Source: Chloroflexi bacterium HGW-Chloroflexi-10
Lineage (GTDB): Bacteria; Chloroflexota; Anaerolineae; Anaerolineales; Anaerolineaceae
Length of the DNA: 64,000 bases
Assembly: GCA_002840755.1 (NCBI GenBank)
Contig: PHBZ01000005.1
Coordinates: 116,036-180,035, forward strand
Direction: 5' to 3'
The notes under the pieces are model-generated. The model searched no databases and was not told the DNA's origin. It was given only the letters and a program-made list of their open reading frames with translations. Positions 28,867 to 38,009 of this stretch are shown piece after piece. Numbering within the stretch: the stretch's first letter is position 1; every line of letters starts with the position of its first letter. The position numbers and the translations under genes were made by a program.

Positions 28867-30657
28867 ATGTGTGGAATTTTTGGAATTGTTACCACCAATG
28901 AACAAAGATTGGGGCCTATTCTTACAGAAGCTGGTTATCGTTTATCTTATCGGGGATATGATTCGGTAGGGATTGCCACCATTCATGCAGATGGCAATAT
29001 TGATCTGCGTAAGGATGCTGGCAAAGTATCTCAGGTCGCTGAAAAATATAATTTCAACGAAATGGTGGGGACACGGGGTATATTGCAATTGCGTTGGGCT
29101 ACTTTCGGTGAACCTTCCCTGGTAAACTCCCAACCTCACCTGGATTCTGAAGGTTTGATGGTTGGTGCGCATAACGGCAATGTTGTCAACAATGTAGAAC
29201 TGCGTAAACAATTTATGGCCGAAGGAATGACAGTGCGCTCTACCAATGATGGCGAGAGCTGTGTGCACGCGGTGGAACGTTACATTCGCAAAGGTCTCTC
29301 CATACTGGAAGCTATCCGTCATGCATATGATGATCTGGAAGGTGATTATGCTTTCGTTATTGGCCTGGCAAAAGATGACAAAATTTACGCTTTCAAAAAA
29401 GGTTCCGGATTGGTTGTCGGGATCGGCAATGATTTTGCATGTATTTCATCAGACCTTCCATCCATCTTACCTTTAACCCGTAACATCATCTTTATGAATG
29501 ACGGCGAAATTGTTGAATTAAGTGCTAAATCCGCCAGGTTGTTTAGAGTAATTGATGGAAAACCGATCGACCGCCCCATTGAAGAAGTAGAAGATACCAT
29601 GGAAGCAGCCCAAAAAGGTGGTTTTGCCCACTTTATGCTCAAAGAAATTAATGAACAGCCAAAAGTTGCCGAAGAATTAATCCACTTGTGGGAAAATTCA
29701 ACGGATGTTGAACAGGTATTAGCGGCAATGCAGCAGGCTCGCTCTATCTATTTTATTGGTTGCGGTACCAGCTACAACGCCTGTGTTGCTGGTACAGTCT
29801 ATTTCAACCGTTTGGCGGGTCGTTCCGTTTTCCCTGTTGCAGCTCCGCAATTTACAGCCCAATATAACAACGCCATTGGCCCTGAAGATGTTGGTATTTT
29901 TGTCAGTCAAAGCGGCGAAACCAAAGACGTTCTCAATGCTGTCGAAATCGCCCGGAAACGTGGGATGCGTATCTTTTCATTAGTGAACGTTGTTGGATCT
30001 ACACTAACCAAATTATCCGAGAACTGGCTGCCACTTACCTGCGGTTACGAAATTAGTGTGCCAGCTACCAAAACCTTCACGAACCAATTGGTTGGATTTC
30101 TCTATCTGGCATACCGTATGGGAAATATACCTACTTCACCATTATTACAAATCCCGCAATGGATGAATGAAGCGATCCAAAGCAGCCAGGATCAAATTCC
30201 TCATATTCTACCCCACATCAAAGACTGGAATGATCTCTATTGTCTGGGCTACGGGTTAACTTACCCAATCGCGCTGGAAGGTGCGCTGAAATTAAAAGAA
30301 ATTACCTACGCTCATTGTGAAGGCATGCTTTCCACCGAGTTCAAACATGGCCCTTTGGCTGCCGTTACCAAAGGCTATCCAGTTATATTCACGACTACTA
30401 CAGCGGATATACCGGTGATCATATCCGGCATCAATGAGGTCACTTGTCGGGGTGGTTGTGCGATTGCAATTGGACCAAAAGATGAACGTCTTGATACCAA
30501 TGCAAACTATGTAATTTCTATATCACAGCCTACACCGGAAATCGCATCCATTCTAAGTGTTATCCCTCTTCAACTGCTTTCCTATCATATGAGCCTCAGT
30601 CGTGGGTATGATCCTGATTTCCCGCGTAATTTAAGCAAAACACTGACAGTAGATTAA
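28867..30657 (+). CDS. glmS: Glutamine--fructose-6-phosphate aminotransferase (isomerizing)
   Basis: GlmS makes glucosamine-6-phosphate for peptidoglycan and other amino sugars. The N-terminal glutaminase domain starts MCGIFGIV with catalytic C2, then RYTRWATFG-like (LQLRWATFGEPSLVNSQPH). Two SIS sugar-binding domains follow (GCGTSYNA, SQSGETKDVL, EFKHGPLA) and the C-terminus is PRNLSKTLTVD. The 596 residues match the family (about 600-610). GGAGG precedes the ATG and a TATAAT lies at 28838-28843. The leader is short and shows no glmS ribozyme. Confidence 0.93.
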   Translation: MCGIFGIVTTNEQRLGPILTEAGYRLSYRGYDSVGIATIHADGNIDLRKDAGKVSQVAEKYNFNEMVGTRGILQLRWATFGEPSLVNSQPHLDSEGLMVGAHNGNVVNNVELRKQFMAEGMTVRSTNDGESCVHAVERYIRKGLSILEAIRHAYDDLEGDYAFVIGLAKDDKIYAFKKGSGLVVGIGNDFACISSDLPSILPLTRNIIFMNDGEIVELSAKSARLFRVIDGKPIDRPIEEVEDTMEAAQKGGFAHFMLKEINEQPKVAEELIHLWENSTDVEQVLAAMQQARSIYFIGCGTSYNACVAGTVYFNRLAGRSVFPVAAPQFTAQYNNAIGPEDVGIFVSQSGETKDVLNAVEIARKRGMRIFSLVNVVGSTLTKLSENWLPLTCGYEISVPATKTFTNQLVGFLYLAYRMGNIPTSPLLQIPQWMNEAIQSSQDQIPHILPHIKDWNDLYCLGYGLTYPIALEGALKLKEITYAHCEGMLSTEFKHGPLAAVTKGYPVIFTTTTADIPVIISGINEVTCRGGCAIAIGPKDERLDTNANYVISISQPTPEIASILSVIPLQLLSYHMSLSRGYDPDFPRNLSKTLTVD

Positions 30658-30799
30658 TGGTTTTACCACCTTATTCCGGATTGAGACCGGGAATATCAAT
30701 TTGACTGGTAAATAATTTCATCTTGTTTGTAAACCGCAACTTTCATCCAATTTTTCTCGTATATCTTTATGACCTAAAAAATTGAATGGAGATAATGAA

Positions 30800-30997
30800 A
30801 TGGAAAATAAACGATTAATCCGCTCACGTAGCGACCGCATGATCAGTGGTGTTTGTGGTGGTTTGGCAAATTATTTCAACATAGACGCAACCATTGTTCG
30901 TCTGGTATTTGCTCTCAGTTTTTTCTTGCTTTACCCCGGAACCATCCTGATCTATTTAATTCTTTTGTTAGTCATGCCAGATGAAGTCTCTGGATAA
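30800..30997 (+). CDS. PspC-domain membrane protein
   Basis: The 65-residue protein is a stand-alone PspC domain: KRLIRSRSDRMISGVCGGLANYFNIDATIVRL, with the conserved GVCGGLA motif, then one or two hydrophobic segments (LVFALSFFLLYPGTILIYLILLLVMP). PspC-like proteins take part in envelope-stress responses. I use the ATG at 30800, preceded by GGAG. An upstream TTG at 30782 overlaps that site. A clear terminator follows. Confidence 0.92.
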   Translation: MENKRLIRSRSDRMISGVCGGLANYFNIDATIVRLVFALSFFLLYPGTILIYLILLLVMPDEVSG

Positions 30998-31007
30998 GAA
31001 ATTCCGC

Positions 31008-31043
31008 AAAGGGATCTGGGCTTATTACCCCTGATCCCTTTTT
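31008..31043 (+). terminator. Rho-independent terminator of the PspC-domain gene
   Basis: A 9-bp perfect stem AAAGGGATC (31008-31016) / GATCCCTTT (31033-31041), extended inward by TGGG/CCCC, is followed by T. It sits between two convergent genes and may also serve the minus-strand glycosyltransferase gene. Confidence 0.75.
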
Positions 31044-31047
31044 AAAT

Positions 31048-31719
31048 TCATTTTATTTTCAAAGACTTGCGTGCTTGCCGGACAACACGTAAAAAATTAA
31101 CAACATGTTTCACCGGTTGAATATGGCTTTTCTCATCACCATAAATGGTTGAAATCGGTACCCAACCCAATTTCAACCCTTCTTTTATACAAGTCACGAT
31201 CATTTCCACTTCAAATTCAAAGCCCTGCTCTTTACTGACTAATAATAATTTCATTAATGGCTGACTGATCAACCGATATCCGGATTGATTGTCCAGTATC
31301 TTCCGGCCGACAGCACGGGAAAATAAATAAGTCCCGGTAGAATTGGAAAATTTTCGAATGAATGGCATTTGAGAGAAATTTCGAAAACCTATGATCAGGT
31401 CTGTTTTTGCCTTTTCCCACTCACTCAGAAATGCCAGGATTTCGTGTGGAGCGTGCTGCCCATCAGCATCAAGGGTGATAACAAACTCATAACTTTGAGA
31501 CATTGCTTCCTGAAAACCACGCCGCAAAGCTGCCCCTTTACCTTGATTTGGAACCTGTTTGAATACCCTGGCGCCATTTTGTTCTGCAATTTGCACAGTT
31601 TCGTCCTGTGAGCCATCGTCCACAACAATCACTGGCAAGAATTTCTTCGATGATTGGATAACATCTCCAATATGAACCTGCTCATTGTACGCCGGGATCA
31701 ATACACAACCATTTACCAT
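31048..31719 (-). CDS. Family 2 glycosyltransferase (DPM1-like)
   Basis: The 223-residue protein has the GT2 opening VLIPAYNEQVHIGDVIQSSKKF, VIVVDDGSQDETVQIA, and the catalytic DADGQH-type motif (ITLDADGQHAPHE). The absence of a C-terminal membrane domain fits dolichyl- or polyprenyl-phosphate sugar synthases (DPM1-like). I use the ATG at 31719; an in-frame GTG lies one codon upstream. The lipid acceptor and sugar are not known. Confidence 0.88.
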   Translation of the reverse strand: MVNGCVLIPAYNEQVHIGDVIQSSKKFLPVIVVDDGSQDETVQIAEQNGARVFKQVPNQGKGAALRRGFQEAMSQSYEFVITLDADGQHAPHEILAFLSEWEKAKTDLIIGFRNFSQMPFIRKFSNSTGTYLFSRAVGRKILDNQSGYRLISQPLMKLLLVSKEQGFEFEVEMIVTCIKEGLKLGWVPISTIYGDEKSHIQPVKHVVNFLRVVRQARKSLKIK

Positions 31720-31783
31720 CACACCATGCCCTTTAACTTTTCTTGAGATAACTCCATTATATCCTTATCTTCATAGCGGATTT

Positions 31784-31812
31784 TTGCTCTTTTTATGAAA
31801 AACCTGTATAAA
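31784..31812 (+). promoter_or_regulatory. Promoter of the dehydrogenase/cytochrome gene
   Basis: TTGCTC (31784-31789) and TATAAA (31807-31812) are separated by 17 bases, a near-consensus sigma-70-type promoter about 35 bases upstream of the start codon. Confidence 0.6.
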
Positions 31813-31846
31813 TAAAATAAATTTTATCAACAATCCGAGGTAAGCT

Positions 31847-34800
31847 ATGAAATTTCGATGGGTATTAATCATTTTATCTTCCTTGCTTTTTACAGAAATT
31901 CTTCAAGTTTCTGCTGCACCTCCCAAACAAGCAATCGCTCTTTCCATTTCTGTAGACACCATTCTGGCTGAAGGTTTTACAAATCCGGTGCAAATAACCC
32001 ACGCCGGCGATGGCAGTGGCCGTTTATTTGTGGTTGAGCAGGGTGGTGTGATTAAAATTATCCATCCAAATTTGACAACCTCCAGATTTCTGGATATTCA
32101 TACGCAGGTCTTATCCGGTGGAGAACGCGGATTGCTGGGCCTGGCTTTTCATCCCAACTATACGGGCAATGGGTATTTTTACTTGAACTATACAGACACC
32201 AACGGCAACACAACCATTGCCCGGTATCAGGTTTCATCCAACCCGAATATCGCTGATTTTAACTCTGAATCCATCCTGTTCAAGATAAACCAACCTTACA
32301 GCAATCACAATGGCGGGCAATTATTGTTTGGCCCGGACGAGTACTTGTATATTGGTATGGGAGACGGTGGTTCCGGTGGCGATCCACAAAACAACGCTCA
32401 AAATCTGACCAGCCCATTGGGTAAAATGCTCCGGATTGATGTAAACAGCACCAATCCATATGCGATACCGGCAGACAACCCATTCATTAATACACCGGGG
32501 GCTGATCCACGCATATGGAACTGGGGGCTTCGCAATCCCTGGCGTTTCAGCTTTGACCGTCTGACAGGCGACATTTTTATAGGAGACGTTGGCCAAAACC
32601 AATGGGAGGAAATCGATTTTCAAGCTTCTGCTTCAACTGGCGGAGAAAATTTTGGCTGGCGCTGTATGGAGGGAACCCATCTTTATTCCACGGCAGCCCC
32701 ATGCAATAATTCAACTTATCTGGCCAGCCTTGTCCCCCCCATAACAGAATACAGTCACAGTGAAGGGAATTCCATTACCGGTGGTTTTGTTTATCGTGGT
32801 TCTCAAAACCCGGCTTTTTATGGCGTATATTTTTTCGCAGATTTTGTAGAAGGAAAAATTTTTAGTTTGCAAAAAGTAGGTAATACCTGGACCCGCACAA
32901 TGGAATTGGATACTGGTTTATTGATCAGCGCCTTTGGGGAAGATGAAGAAGGAGAATTGTATCTGGTTGATTATGGCGGCAAGATCAGAAAAATACTGGA
33001 CCCTTCAGTCCCCCAATTCAATTTGGAACAAACCCGTATTACCGTTGACCAAACCCAGGCAAACCCTGGAGAAACGCTTTCATATACTATCGAAATCATT
33101 AATCCCGGAGCAGCCTTTCCGGCTGCTCTTACTTTGATTAATCCCATTCCTTCCAAAATCGCACTTATTTCCGGCACAGCATCAACTACTAGCGGTGTAT
33201 TGGATACGAGCAATCCTGCTCTATTGAGTTGGAATGGTATTATCGGAGCTCAACAAACAATCACCATTTCGTATCAGGCAGCCATTCAAAGCAATTCCTC
33301 TGGTTCCATTGTCAATTTGATTTCTCTAAACAGTAACGGTTCAACACTCCTGGAAAGACATGCGGTAACCACCACCCCACGCCCGTTCATTAACGCTTCC
33401 ACACAGGATTTCTTCTTTCCAGGTACCCAACCCGGACTGGCTGTACCATTAATTGACTCAGTGGATTGTAAAACCTGTCACAGCTCGGAAATTTATGATC
33501 GTTGGCGTGGTTCTGCAATGAGCCAATCGGGACGTGATCCTTTAAGTTGGGCTGCAATATTCAATGCCAACGCCACAGTCACGAATGCCGGAGAGTTTTG
33601 CTTGCGCTGCCATACACCAAGCGGATGGTATGAGGGTCGCAGTACTCCGTCCGATGGTACTGCTTTGTTACCTCAGGATATTCGCAACGGCATCAGTTGT
33701 CAGATATGTCATCGCAGCGTAGATATCATTCCTTCGCCTTCAGATGAAACTATCAATATTGACCGTGCAATACGTGAAGCTGTTTCGCCTTTACCACCTG
33801 CAGATCATCGCGCCAGTGCAATGATCCTGTTGGATCCCCAAGATAATCGCCGGGGACCGTTTAGTTTACCTGGTTTTGGCTACCATAGTGCTTATCGCAG
33901 TGATTTACTAAGCCAATCTCAAAACGCATGGAAAGAATCCAGCCTGTGTGGAAATTGCCATAATATCGATAATCCACTGTTATCCTGGGATGAATCAAGG
34001 GCACAATACTGGCCTAATAGTAACAACCAGGCAGCCGAAGACTTTTCTAAAGGAGCTCTCTTTCCAATTGAGCGCACTTTTGATGAATGGGCAGCCAGTG
34101 ATTTTGCCAGTGCTGGTGTTTATGATCCCCAATTTGCCGGTGCAAAACCGGATGGTATCGTTCGCTCCTGCCAGGATTGTCACATGCCACGCCTGAGCGG
34201 GTTCGCTGCCCTGGAACAATTTAATCCACAGGAAAGGGATTGTGTAAACACTGGATGTTTGCCGGAACACAGTTTTTTGGGAGCAAATTCGTGGTTACCA
34301 ACCTTGTTACAAAATGAAACCTGGCGCTTATCTGCCCCGGAAGATACCCTCTATTTGGAATACACTCGTCAAAAGAACGAATTATTCTTAAAAAAAGCCG
34401 CATCGCTGCAAGCTCAAATCATCCAACAAGGCCTACAAAAAATCGCCCGTGTTACAGTAACCAATAATACCGGTCATAAACTACCCACTGGTTACCCTGA
34501 AGGACGACGGATGTGGCTTCATATCCAGGCCTTCGATGAGAACAGAAATCTCGTCTTTGAATCAGGTAAATATGATTGGCAATCAAATGATCTTATCCTT
34601 GATCCGTTTATCAAAGTATACGAAACCAAACAAGGATTGACGAGTGAGTGGGCTAACCAGCTTGGGTTAGAACCTGGAGAGTCATTTCAATTTGCTCTAA
34701 ATAACACCATCATAAAAGATAATCGGATTCCACCCCGTGGTATTATCCAGTCGGAGTATAATCAAATTGGGTTGATACCGGTGGGTACATCCTATCCGGA

Positions 34801-35035
34801 TAATCAATATTGGGACACAACTGATTACGTTCTTCCGGACAATACCGTCTCCCTAATTGTCCGTTTAGAATACCAGGTTGCTTCAAAAGAGTATGTCGAA
34901 TTTTTGGTAAACAACGGCGGTTATGATGGCTACCTGTTGCAATCTTTATGGAATGACACCCCTTCCCTTCCTGTTCTTATCCAATTAAAATATTTTCCGG
35001 AATTCACGCTTCATTTTCCTGTTATTTATCGCTAA
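31847..35035 (+). CDS. Secreted fusion: GSDH-type sugar dehydrogenase, DUF11-like domain and five-heme cytochrome c
   Basis: The 1062-residue protein begins with a signal peptide (MKFRWVLIILSSLLFTEILQ). Residues about 38-385 form a PQQ-dependent GSDH/sorbosone dehydrogenase propeller (FVVEQGGVIKIIHP, ERGLLGLAFHPNY, MGDGGSGGDPQNNAQ, IWNWGLRNPWRFSFDR). Residues about 395-500 are a DUF11-like beta domain. A multiheme region has five CxxCH sites at residues 541, 585, 618, 701 and 775. The C-terminal part is beta-rich (TVTNNTGHKLPTGYPEG, a motif common beside such hemes). Periplasm-side oxidation of sugars with direct electron transfer to hemes is inferred. Confidence 0.88.
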   Translation: MKFRWVLIILSSLLFTEILQVSAAPPKQAIALSISVDTILAEGFTNPVQITHAGDGSGRLFVVEQGGVIKIIHPNLTTSRFLDIHTQVLSGGERGLLGLAFHPNYTGNGYFYLNYTDTNGNTTIARYQVSSNPNIADFNSESILFKINQPYSNHNGGQLLFGPDEYLYIGMGDGGSGGDPQNNAQNLTSPLGKMLRIDVNSTNPYAIPADNPFINTPGADPRIWNWGLRNPWRFSFDRLTGDIFIGDVGQNQWEEIDFQASASTGGENFGWRCMEGTHLYSTAAPCNNSTYLASLVPPITEYSHSEGNSITGGFVYRGSQNPAFYGVYFFADFVEGKIFSLQKVGNTWTRTMELDTGLLISAFGEDEEGELYLVDYGGKIRKILDPSVPQFNLEQTRITVDQTQANPGETLSYTIEIINPGAAFPAALTLINPIPSKIALISGTASTTSGVLDTSNPALLSWNGIIGAQQTITISYQAAIQSNSSGSIVNLISLNSNGSTLLERHAVTTTPRPFINASTQDFFFPGTQPGLAVPLIDSVDCKTCHSSEIYDRWRGSAMSQSGRDPLSWAAIFNANATVTNAGEFCLRCHTPSGWYEGRSTPSDGTALLPQDIRNGISCQICHRSVDIIPSPSDETINIDRAIREAVSPLPPADHRASAMILLDPQDNRRGPFSLPGFGYHSAYRSDLLSQSQNAWKESSLCGNCHNIDNPLLSWDESRAQYWPNSNNQAAEDFSKGALFPIERTFDEWAASDFASAGVYDPQFAGAKPDGIVRSCQDCHMPRLSGFAALEQFNPQERDCVNTGCLPEHSFLGANSWLPTLLQNETWRLSAPEDTLYLEYTRQKNELFLKKAASLQAQIIQQGLQKIARVTVTNNTGHKLPTGYPEGRRMWLHIQAFDENRNLVFESGKYDWQSNDLILDPFIKVYETKQGLTSEWANQLGLEPGESFQFALNNTIIKDNRIPPRGIIQSEYNQIGLIPVGTSYPDNQYWDTTDYVLPDNTVSLIVRLEYQVASKEYVEFLVNNGGYDGYLLQSLWNDTPSLPVLIQLKYFPEFTLHFPVIYR

Positions 35036-35155
35036 TTTAGAAAATGAATGGCATAAAGTCCACCCAGAGCAATGTTCGAACAATCAAAATCAGTGCGCGA
35101 ACCCGGAATACAAACAACCACTACAAATTTGTGGGAAAACCTTAAGGAAAATCGT

Positions 35156-36325
35156 ATGGTGGATAAACGAAAATTGGAACGAATCTTACAGGCAGCATTC
35201 CCTGGACTATCAAAGGAAGAGGCAAACCGGATGACCACAAATGGTCGTATGAAAACTTTTGCCGAGGGAGTTGCCCTTTGCCAGGAGGGGGCTTTCGAAT
35301 CCACTTTTTACGTTATTATCAATGGAAAAGTAGCTGTCACCAAACGGATTAATGATCGGGAGGACCGTTTCCTCAAATATTTGGATCGCGGGGATTTTTT
35401 TGGTGAAATGGCCATCATTCACGATGCTCCCCGCGCAGCTACTATTACCACAACTGAAGAAACCACTGTTCTGGAAATCACCAAAGAATCGTTTAAGAAT
35501 TTTCTGGAGGAGAGCAGCACAGTTTCTCTGGCAATCGTCCGGGAAGTATCCAGTCGGTTACGGGAAAACGATGAGATGGCGATTGAAGATCTGCGCACCA
35601 ATGCCAGAGAATTAGCCTTGGCTTATCAGCAATTGGCAGAATTGGATTTTGCAAGAAGAGAGTTTTTAACCACAATTGCCCACGAATTACGTACCCCACT
35701 CATGGCAGCAATCGGTTACATGCAAATCGTCAATACTGGCATGCTGCAAGGACAAGGGCTCGTCTCGGCTATGGAAACGGTTGAGCGAAACCTGCAGGAA
35801 ATTGTTACGCTAACCAACAATATTCTCTTCCTGCAGGAAATGGATCTGATCTTACCCGATTTTAAATTAACGGACATCGCATCGGTGATCACTTCCGCTG
35901 TAGAACAACAACGCCAACATGCTGAACATAACAGTGTAGGGATTAACCTGAAAATTTCACCGGATTTACCCAAAACTAAAGCGGATACCCCCAGTTTGGA
36001 ACGCGCATTGGAAGCAATATTAGATAATGCCATTAAATTTAGCCCCGATGGTGGAAATGTAACGGTCCTGGTTGAGAAAACAGAAAACGGGATTGTGGTT
36101 ACCATTATGGACCAGGGCGTAGGCATCCATCCGGAAGATTTACCGCATATTTTCGACCGTTTTTACCATCAGGAAAAGATTGGTAACCATCTTTTCAGGG
36201 GAATTGGGTTAGGGCTCTCCATCGCCCGCGAGGTGATCTCACAACATAAAGGAGTTATCGAAGTGTATAGTGAACCTTGTAAAGGTAGCACATTTATCAT
36301 TCGTCTACCTTTGATAGCCCAATAA
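35156..36325 (+). CDS. Histidine kinase with N-terminal cyclic-nucleotide-binding domain
   Basis: The 389-residue protein joins a cNMP-binding domain (about 20-135, with FYVIINGKVAVTKR and GDFFGEMAIIHDAPRAATI) to a HisKA domain with phosphorylatable H176 in TTIAHELRTPL. A HATPase domain follows with N-box ALEAILDNAIKFSP, G1 DQGVGI, F-box FDRFY and G2 GIGLGLSIA. No membrane segment is seen, so it is probably a soluble sensor kinase. I chose the ATG at 35156 with AAGGA upstream over an earlier ATG at 35072. No response regulator is nearby; the partner is unknown. Confidence 0.9.
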   Translation: MVDKRKLERILQAAFPGLSKEEANRMTTNGRMKTFAEGVALCQEGAFESTFYVIINGKVAVTKRINDREDRFLKYLDRGDFFGEMAIIHDAPRAATITTTEETTVLEITKESFKNFLEESSTVSLAIVREVSSRLRENDEMAIEDLRTNARELALAYQQLAELDFARREFLTTIAHELRTPLMAAIGYMQIVNTGMLQGQGLVSAMETVERNLQEIVTLTNNILFLQEMDLILPDFKLTDIASVITSAVEQQRQHAEHNSVGINLKISPDLPKTKADTPSLERALEAILDNAIKFSPDGGNVTVLVEKTENGIVVTIMDQGVGIHPEDLPHIFDRFYHQEKIGNHLFRGIGLGLSIAREVISQHKGVIEVYSEPCKGSTFIIRLPLIAQ

Positions 36326-36429
36326 ACCAAAACGATAAAAATAAGCGCTGGTTGTAAATTATAATAATTCTATAAAACCCACAAGAACCCCAAAATAATT
36401 GGTGAAGTTCGCACAGGAAGGACAAAAAA

Positions 36430-37344
36430 ATGACCAAATACGCATTCTTTAATGATCAAATCGTTCCTATAGAGGAAGCAAAAATCAGTATTATGAACCA
36501 TACATTTAATTATGGCACTGGTTGTTTTGAAGGGATTCGGGCTTATTGGAACGAGGCCAGTGAACAATTATATATTTTCCGTCTAGCTGAACATTATGAA
36601 CGCTTGATAAATTCTTCAAAGTATTTACAAATCAATTTACCTTACGATGTACACAAACTATGTAATATAACCGTCGAACTATTAAATAAAGAAGGCTTCC
36701 GCACTGACGTCTATGTGCGTCCAATCACATACAAATCCGATTCAGGGATAGGCTGCCGCTTACACAACCTCCAATCCGGGTTTGCCATGTTCTCTGTACC
36801 CTTTGGAAGTTATGTGGAAAATGAAGAAGGTGTTAGGGCAGGGGTTTCTTCATGGAGACGTAACCCCGATTCATCCATACCGGCTCGCGGAAAAATTAAC
36901 GGTGCTTATGTTAACTCTGCGCTCTCCAAGACCTGGGCTTATCAACACGGATATGATGAAGCCATTGTCTTGAACGAAGCCGGTCACGTAGCCGAAGGCA
37001 GCGCCGAAAACATATTCATGCTGCGCCGTGGTCAATTAATAACCCCTCCAATTACAGAGGATATTCTTGAAGGAATCACGCGGGATACCTTAATCCAGTT
37101 AGCCCAGGAAGAAATGGGCGTCCAGGTAATCGAGCGGCCTATTGATCGCAGTGAATTAATCATTGCCGATGAAATTTTCTTCTGTGGCACCGGTGTGCAG
37201 ATTGCGTCTGTCGTCAGTGTCGATCAAATACCGATTGGTAATGGAAAAATGGGACCATTAGTAGCGGAATTGCGCCAAAAATATTTTGACGTAGTCCGTG
37301 GAAAAAATCCAAAATATATGGCGTGGTGTACCCCCGTTTTCTAA
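36430..37344 (+). CDS. ilvE: Branched-chain amino acid aminotransferase
   Basis: IlvE interconverts Leu, Ile and Val with their 2-oxo acids, using PLP and glutamate. The 304-residue fold-type IV protein has NHTFNYGTGCFEGIRAYW, the PLP lysine K155 in ARGKINGAYVNS, and AEGSAENIFMLRRGQLITPP with EDILEGITRDTLI. GGAAGGAC precedes the ATG. A terminator follows before the dcw cluster. Confidence 0.95.
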   Translation: MTKYAFFNDQIVPIEEAKISIMNHTFNYGTGCFEGIRAYWNEASEQLYIFRLAEHYERLINSSKYLQINLPYDVHKLCNITVELLNKEGFRTDVYVRPITYKSDSGIGCRLHNLQSGFAMFSVPFGSYVENEEGVRAGVSSWRRNPDSSIPARGKINGAYVNSALSKTWAYQHGYDEAIVLNEAGHVAEGSAENIFMLRRGQLITPPITEDILEGITRDTLIQLAQEEMGVQVIERPIDRSELIIADEIFFCGTGVQIASVVSVDQIPIGNGKMGPLVAELRQKYFDVVRGKNPKYMAWCTPVF

Positions 37345-37369
37345 AAATCAATTTATAAAATAAATCCGG

Positions 37370-37402
37370 AGCAGCTTTCTTCCTAGGAAAGCTGCTTTTT
37401 TA
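37370..37402 (+). terminator. Rho-independent terminator of ilvE
   Basis: A perfect 9-bp stem GCAGCTTTC (37371-37379) / GAAAGCTGC (37387-37395), extended by an A-T pair at 37370/37396, is followed by a T run. It insulates ilvE from the dcw promoter. Confidence 0.9.
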
Positions 37403-37464
37403 TTACAAATTTAGTCAAAAATGGTGATTTTCAGATTTGAAAGGTAAAGATGTGACAAAAACGC

Positions 37465-37493
37465 TTGCATTGTGGGGTGAAATCAGCTAAAAT
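37465..37493 (+). promoter_or_regulatory. Promoter of the dcw operon
   Basis: TTGCAT (37465-37470) and TAAAAT (37488-37493) are separated by exactly 17 bases. The expected start site near 37500 falls at the edge of the MraZ repeat cluster, and a GTGGGG lies in the spacer. Confidence 0.75.
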
Positions 37494-37503
37494 GTGATTA
37501 ATT

Positions 37504-37529
37504 GTGGAGAAAAGTGGGAGAATGTGGAG
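37504..37529 (+). promoter_or_regulatory. MraZ operator: three direct GTGG repeats
   Basis: GTGGAG (37504-37509), GTGGGA (37514-37519) and GTGGAG (37524-37529) recur with exact 10-bp spacing, one helical turn. MraZ is known to bind direct repeats of GTGG-type hexamers spaced 10 bp in front of its own operon. The repeats sit just downstream of the promoter, so binding should repress transcription. A further GTGGGG at 37472 is off the 10-bp phase by 2 bases. Confidence 0.75.
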
Positions 37530-37574
37530 CGCCGGGACACCCGGCGTTCCGTCATTCAAGGAAAGGTAGAACTT

Positions 37575-38009
37575 ATGTTCTTTGGTACGTTTGACCATAC
37601 GATTGATACGAAGGGCAGAATGACCATTCCGGTTCAATTTCGCGAACTTATTGCTGAAGGCGCATTTATGACCCTGGGATTTGATCATAACCTGATGGTC
37701 ATGACCAAAGACTCGTTCAATCGTCTCAGTGAACGTATCAACGCTATGAGTATCACCAATCCCACTGCACGTGAACTCCGCCGTCAGATTTTTGCAAATG
37801 CCACCTCTTTGGAACTGGATAAAGCTGGCCGTATTCTCATTCCTCAATTCCTTCGGGATATTATCGATCTGAATTCTGGGGCGGTGATTATTGGCGCCGG
37901 CCTTTATTTTGAAATTTGGGCAAATCAATCATTAAGCGAACATCAAGATCAGATTAAAAGCGAAGAATTGGACAATGAACGCTATTCCACCCTGGAGCTT
38001 TCGCTATGA
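37575..38009 (+). CDS. mraZ: Transcriptional regulator MraZ
   Basis: The 144-residue protein has two AbrB-like SpoVT domains, with MFFGTFDHTIDTKGRMTIP, ANATSLELDKAGRILIPQFLRD as the two DxKGR-type signatures. MraZ represses the dcw operon through upstream GTGG repeats, which are present. An AAGGAAAGG ribosome site precedes the ATG; a longer frame beginning at 37494 overlaps the operator and is unlikely. It overlaps rsmH by 4 bases. Confidence 0.95.
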   Translation: MFFGTFDHTIDTKGRMTIPVQFRELIAEGAFMTLGFDHNLMVMTKDSFNRLSERINAMSITNPTARELRRQIFANATSLELDKAGRILIPQFLRDIIDLNSGAVIIGAGLYFEIWANQSLSEHQDQIKSEELDNERYSTLELSL

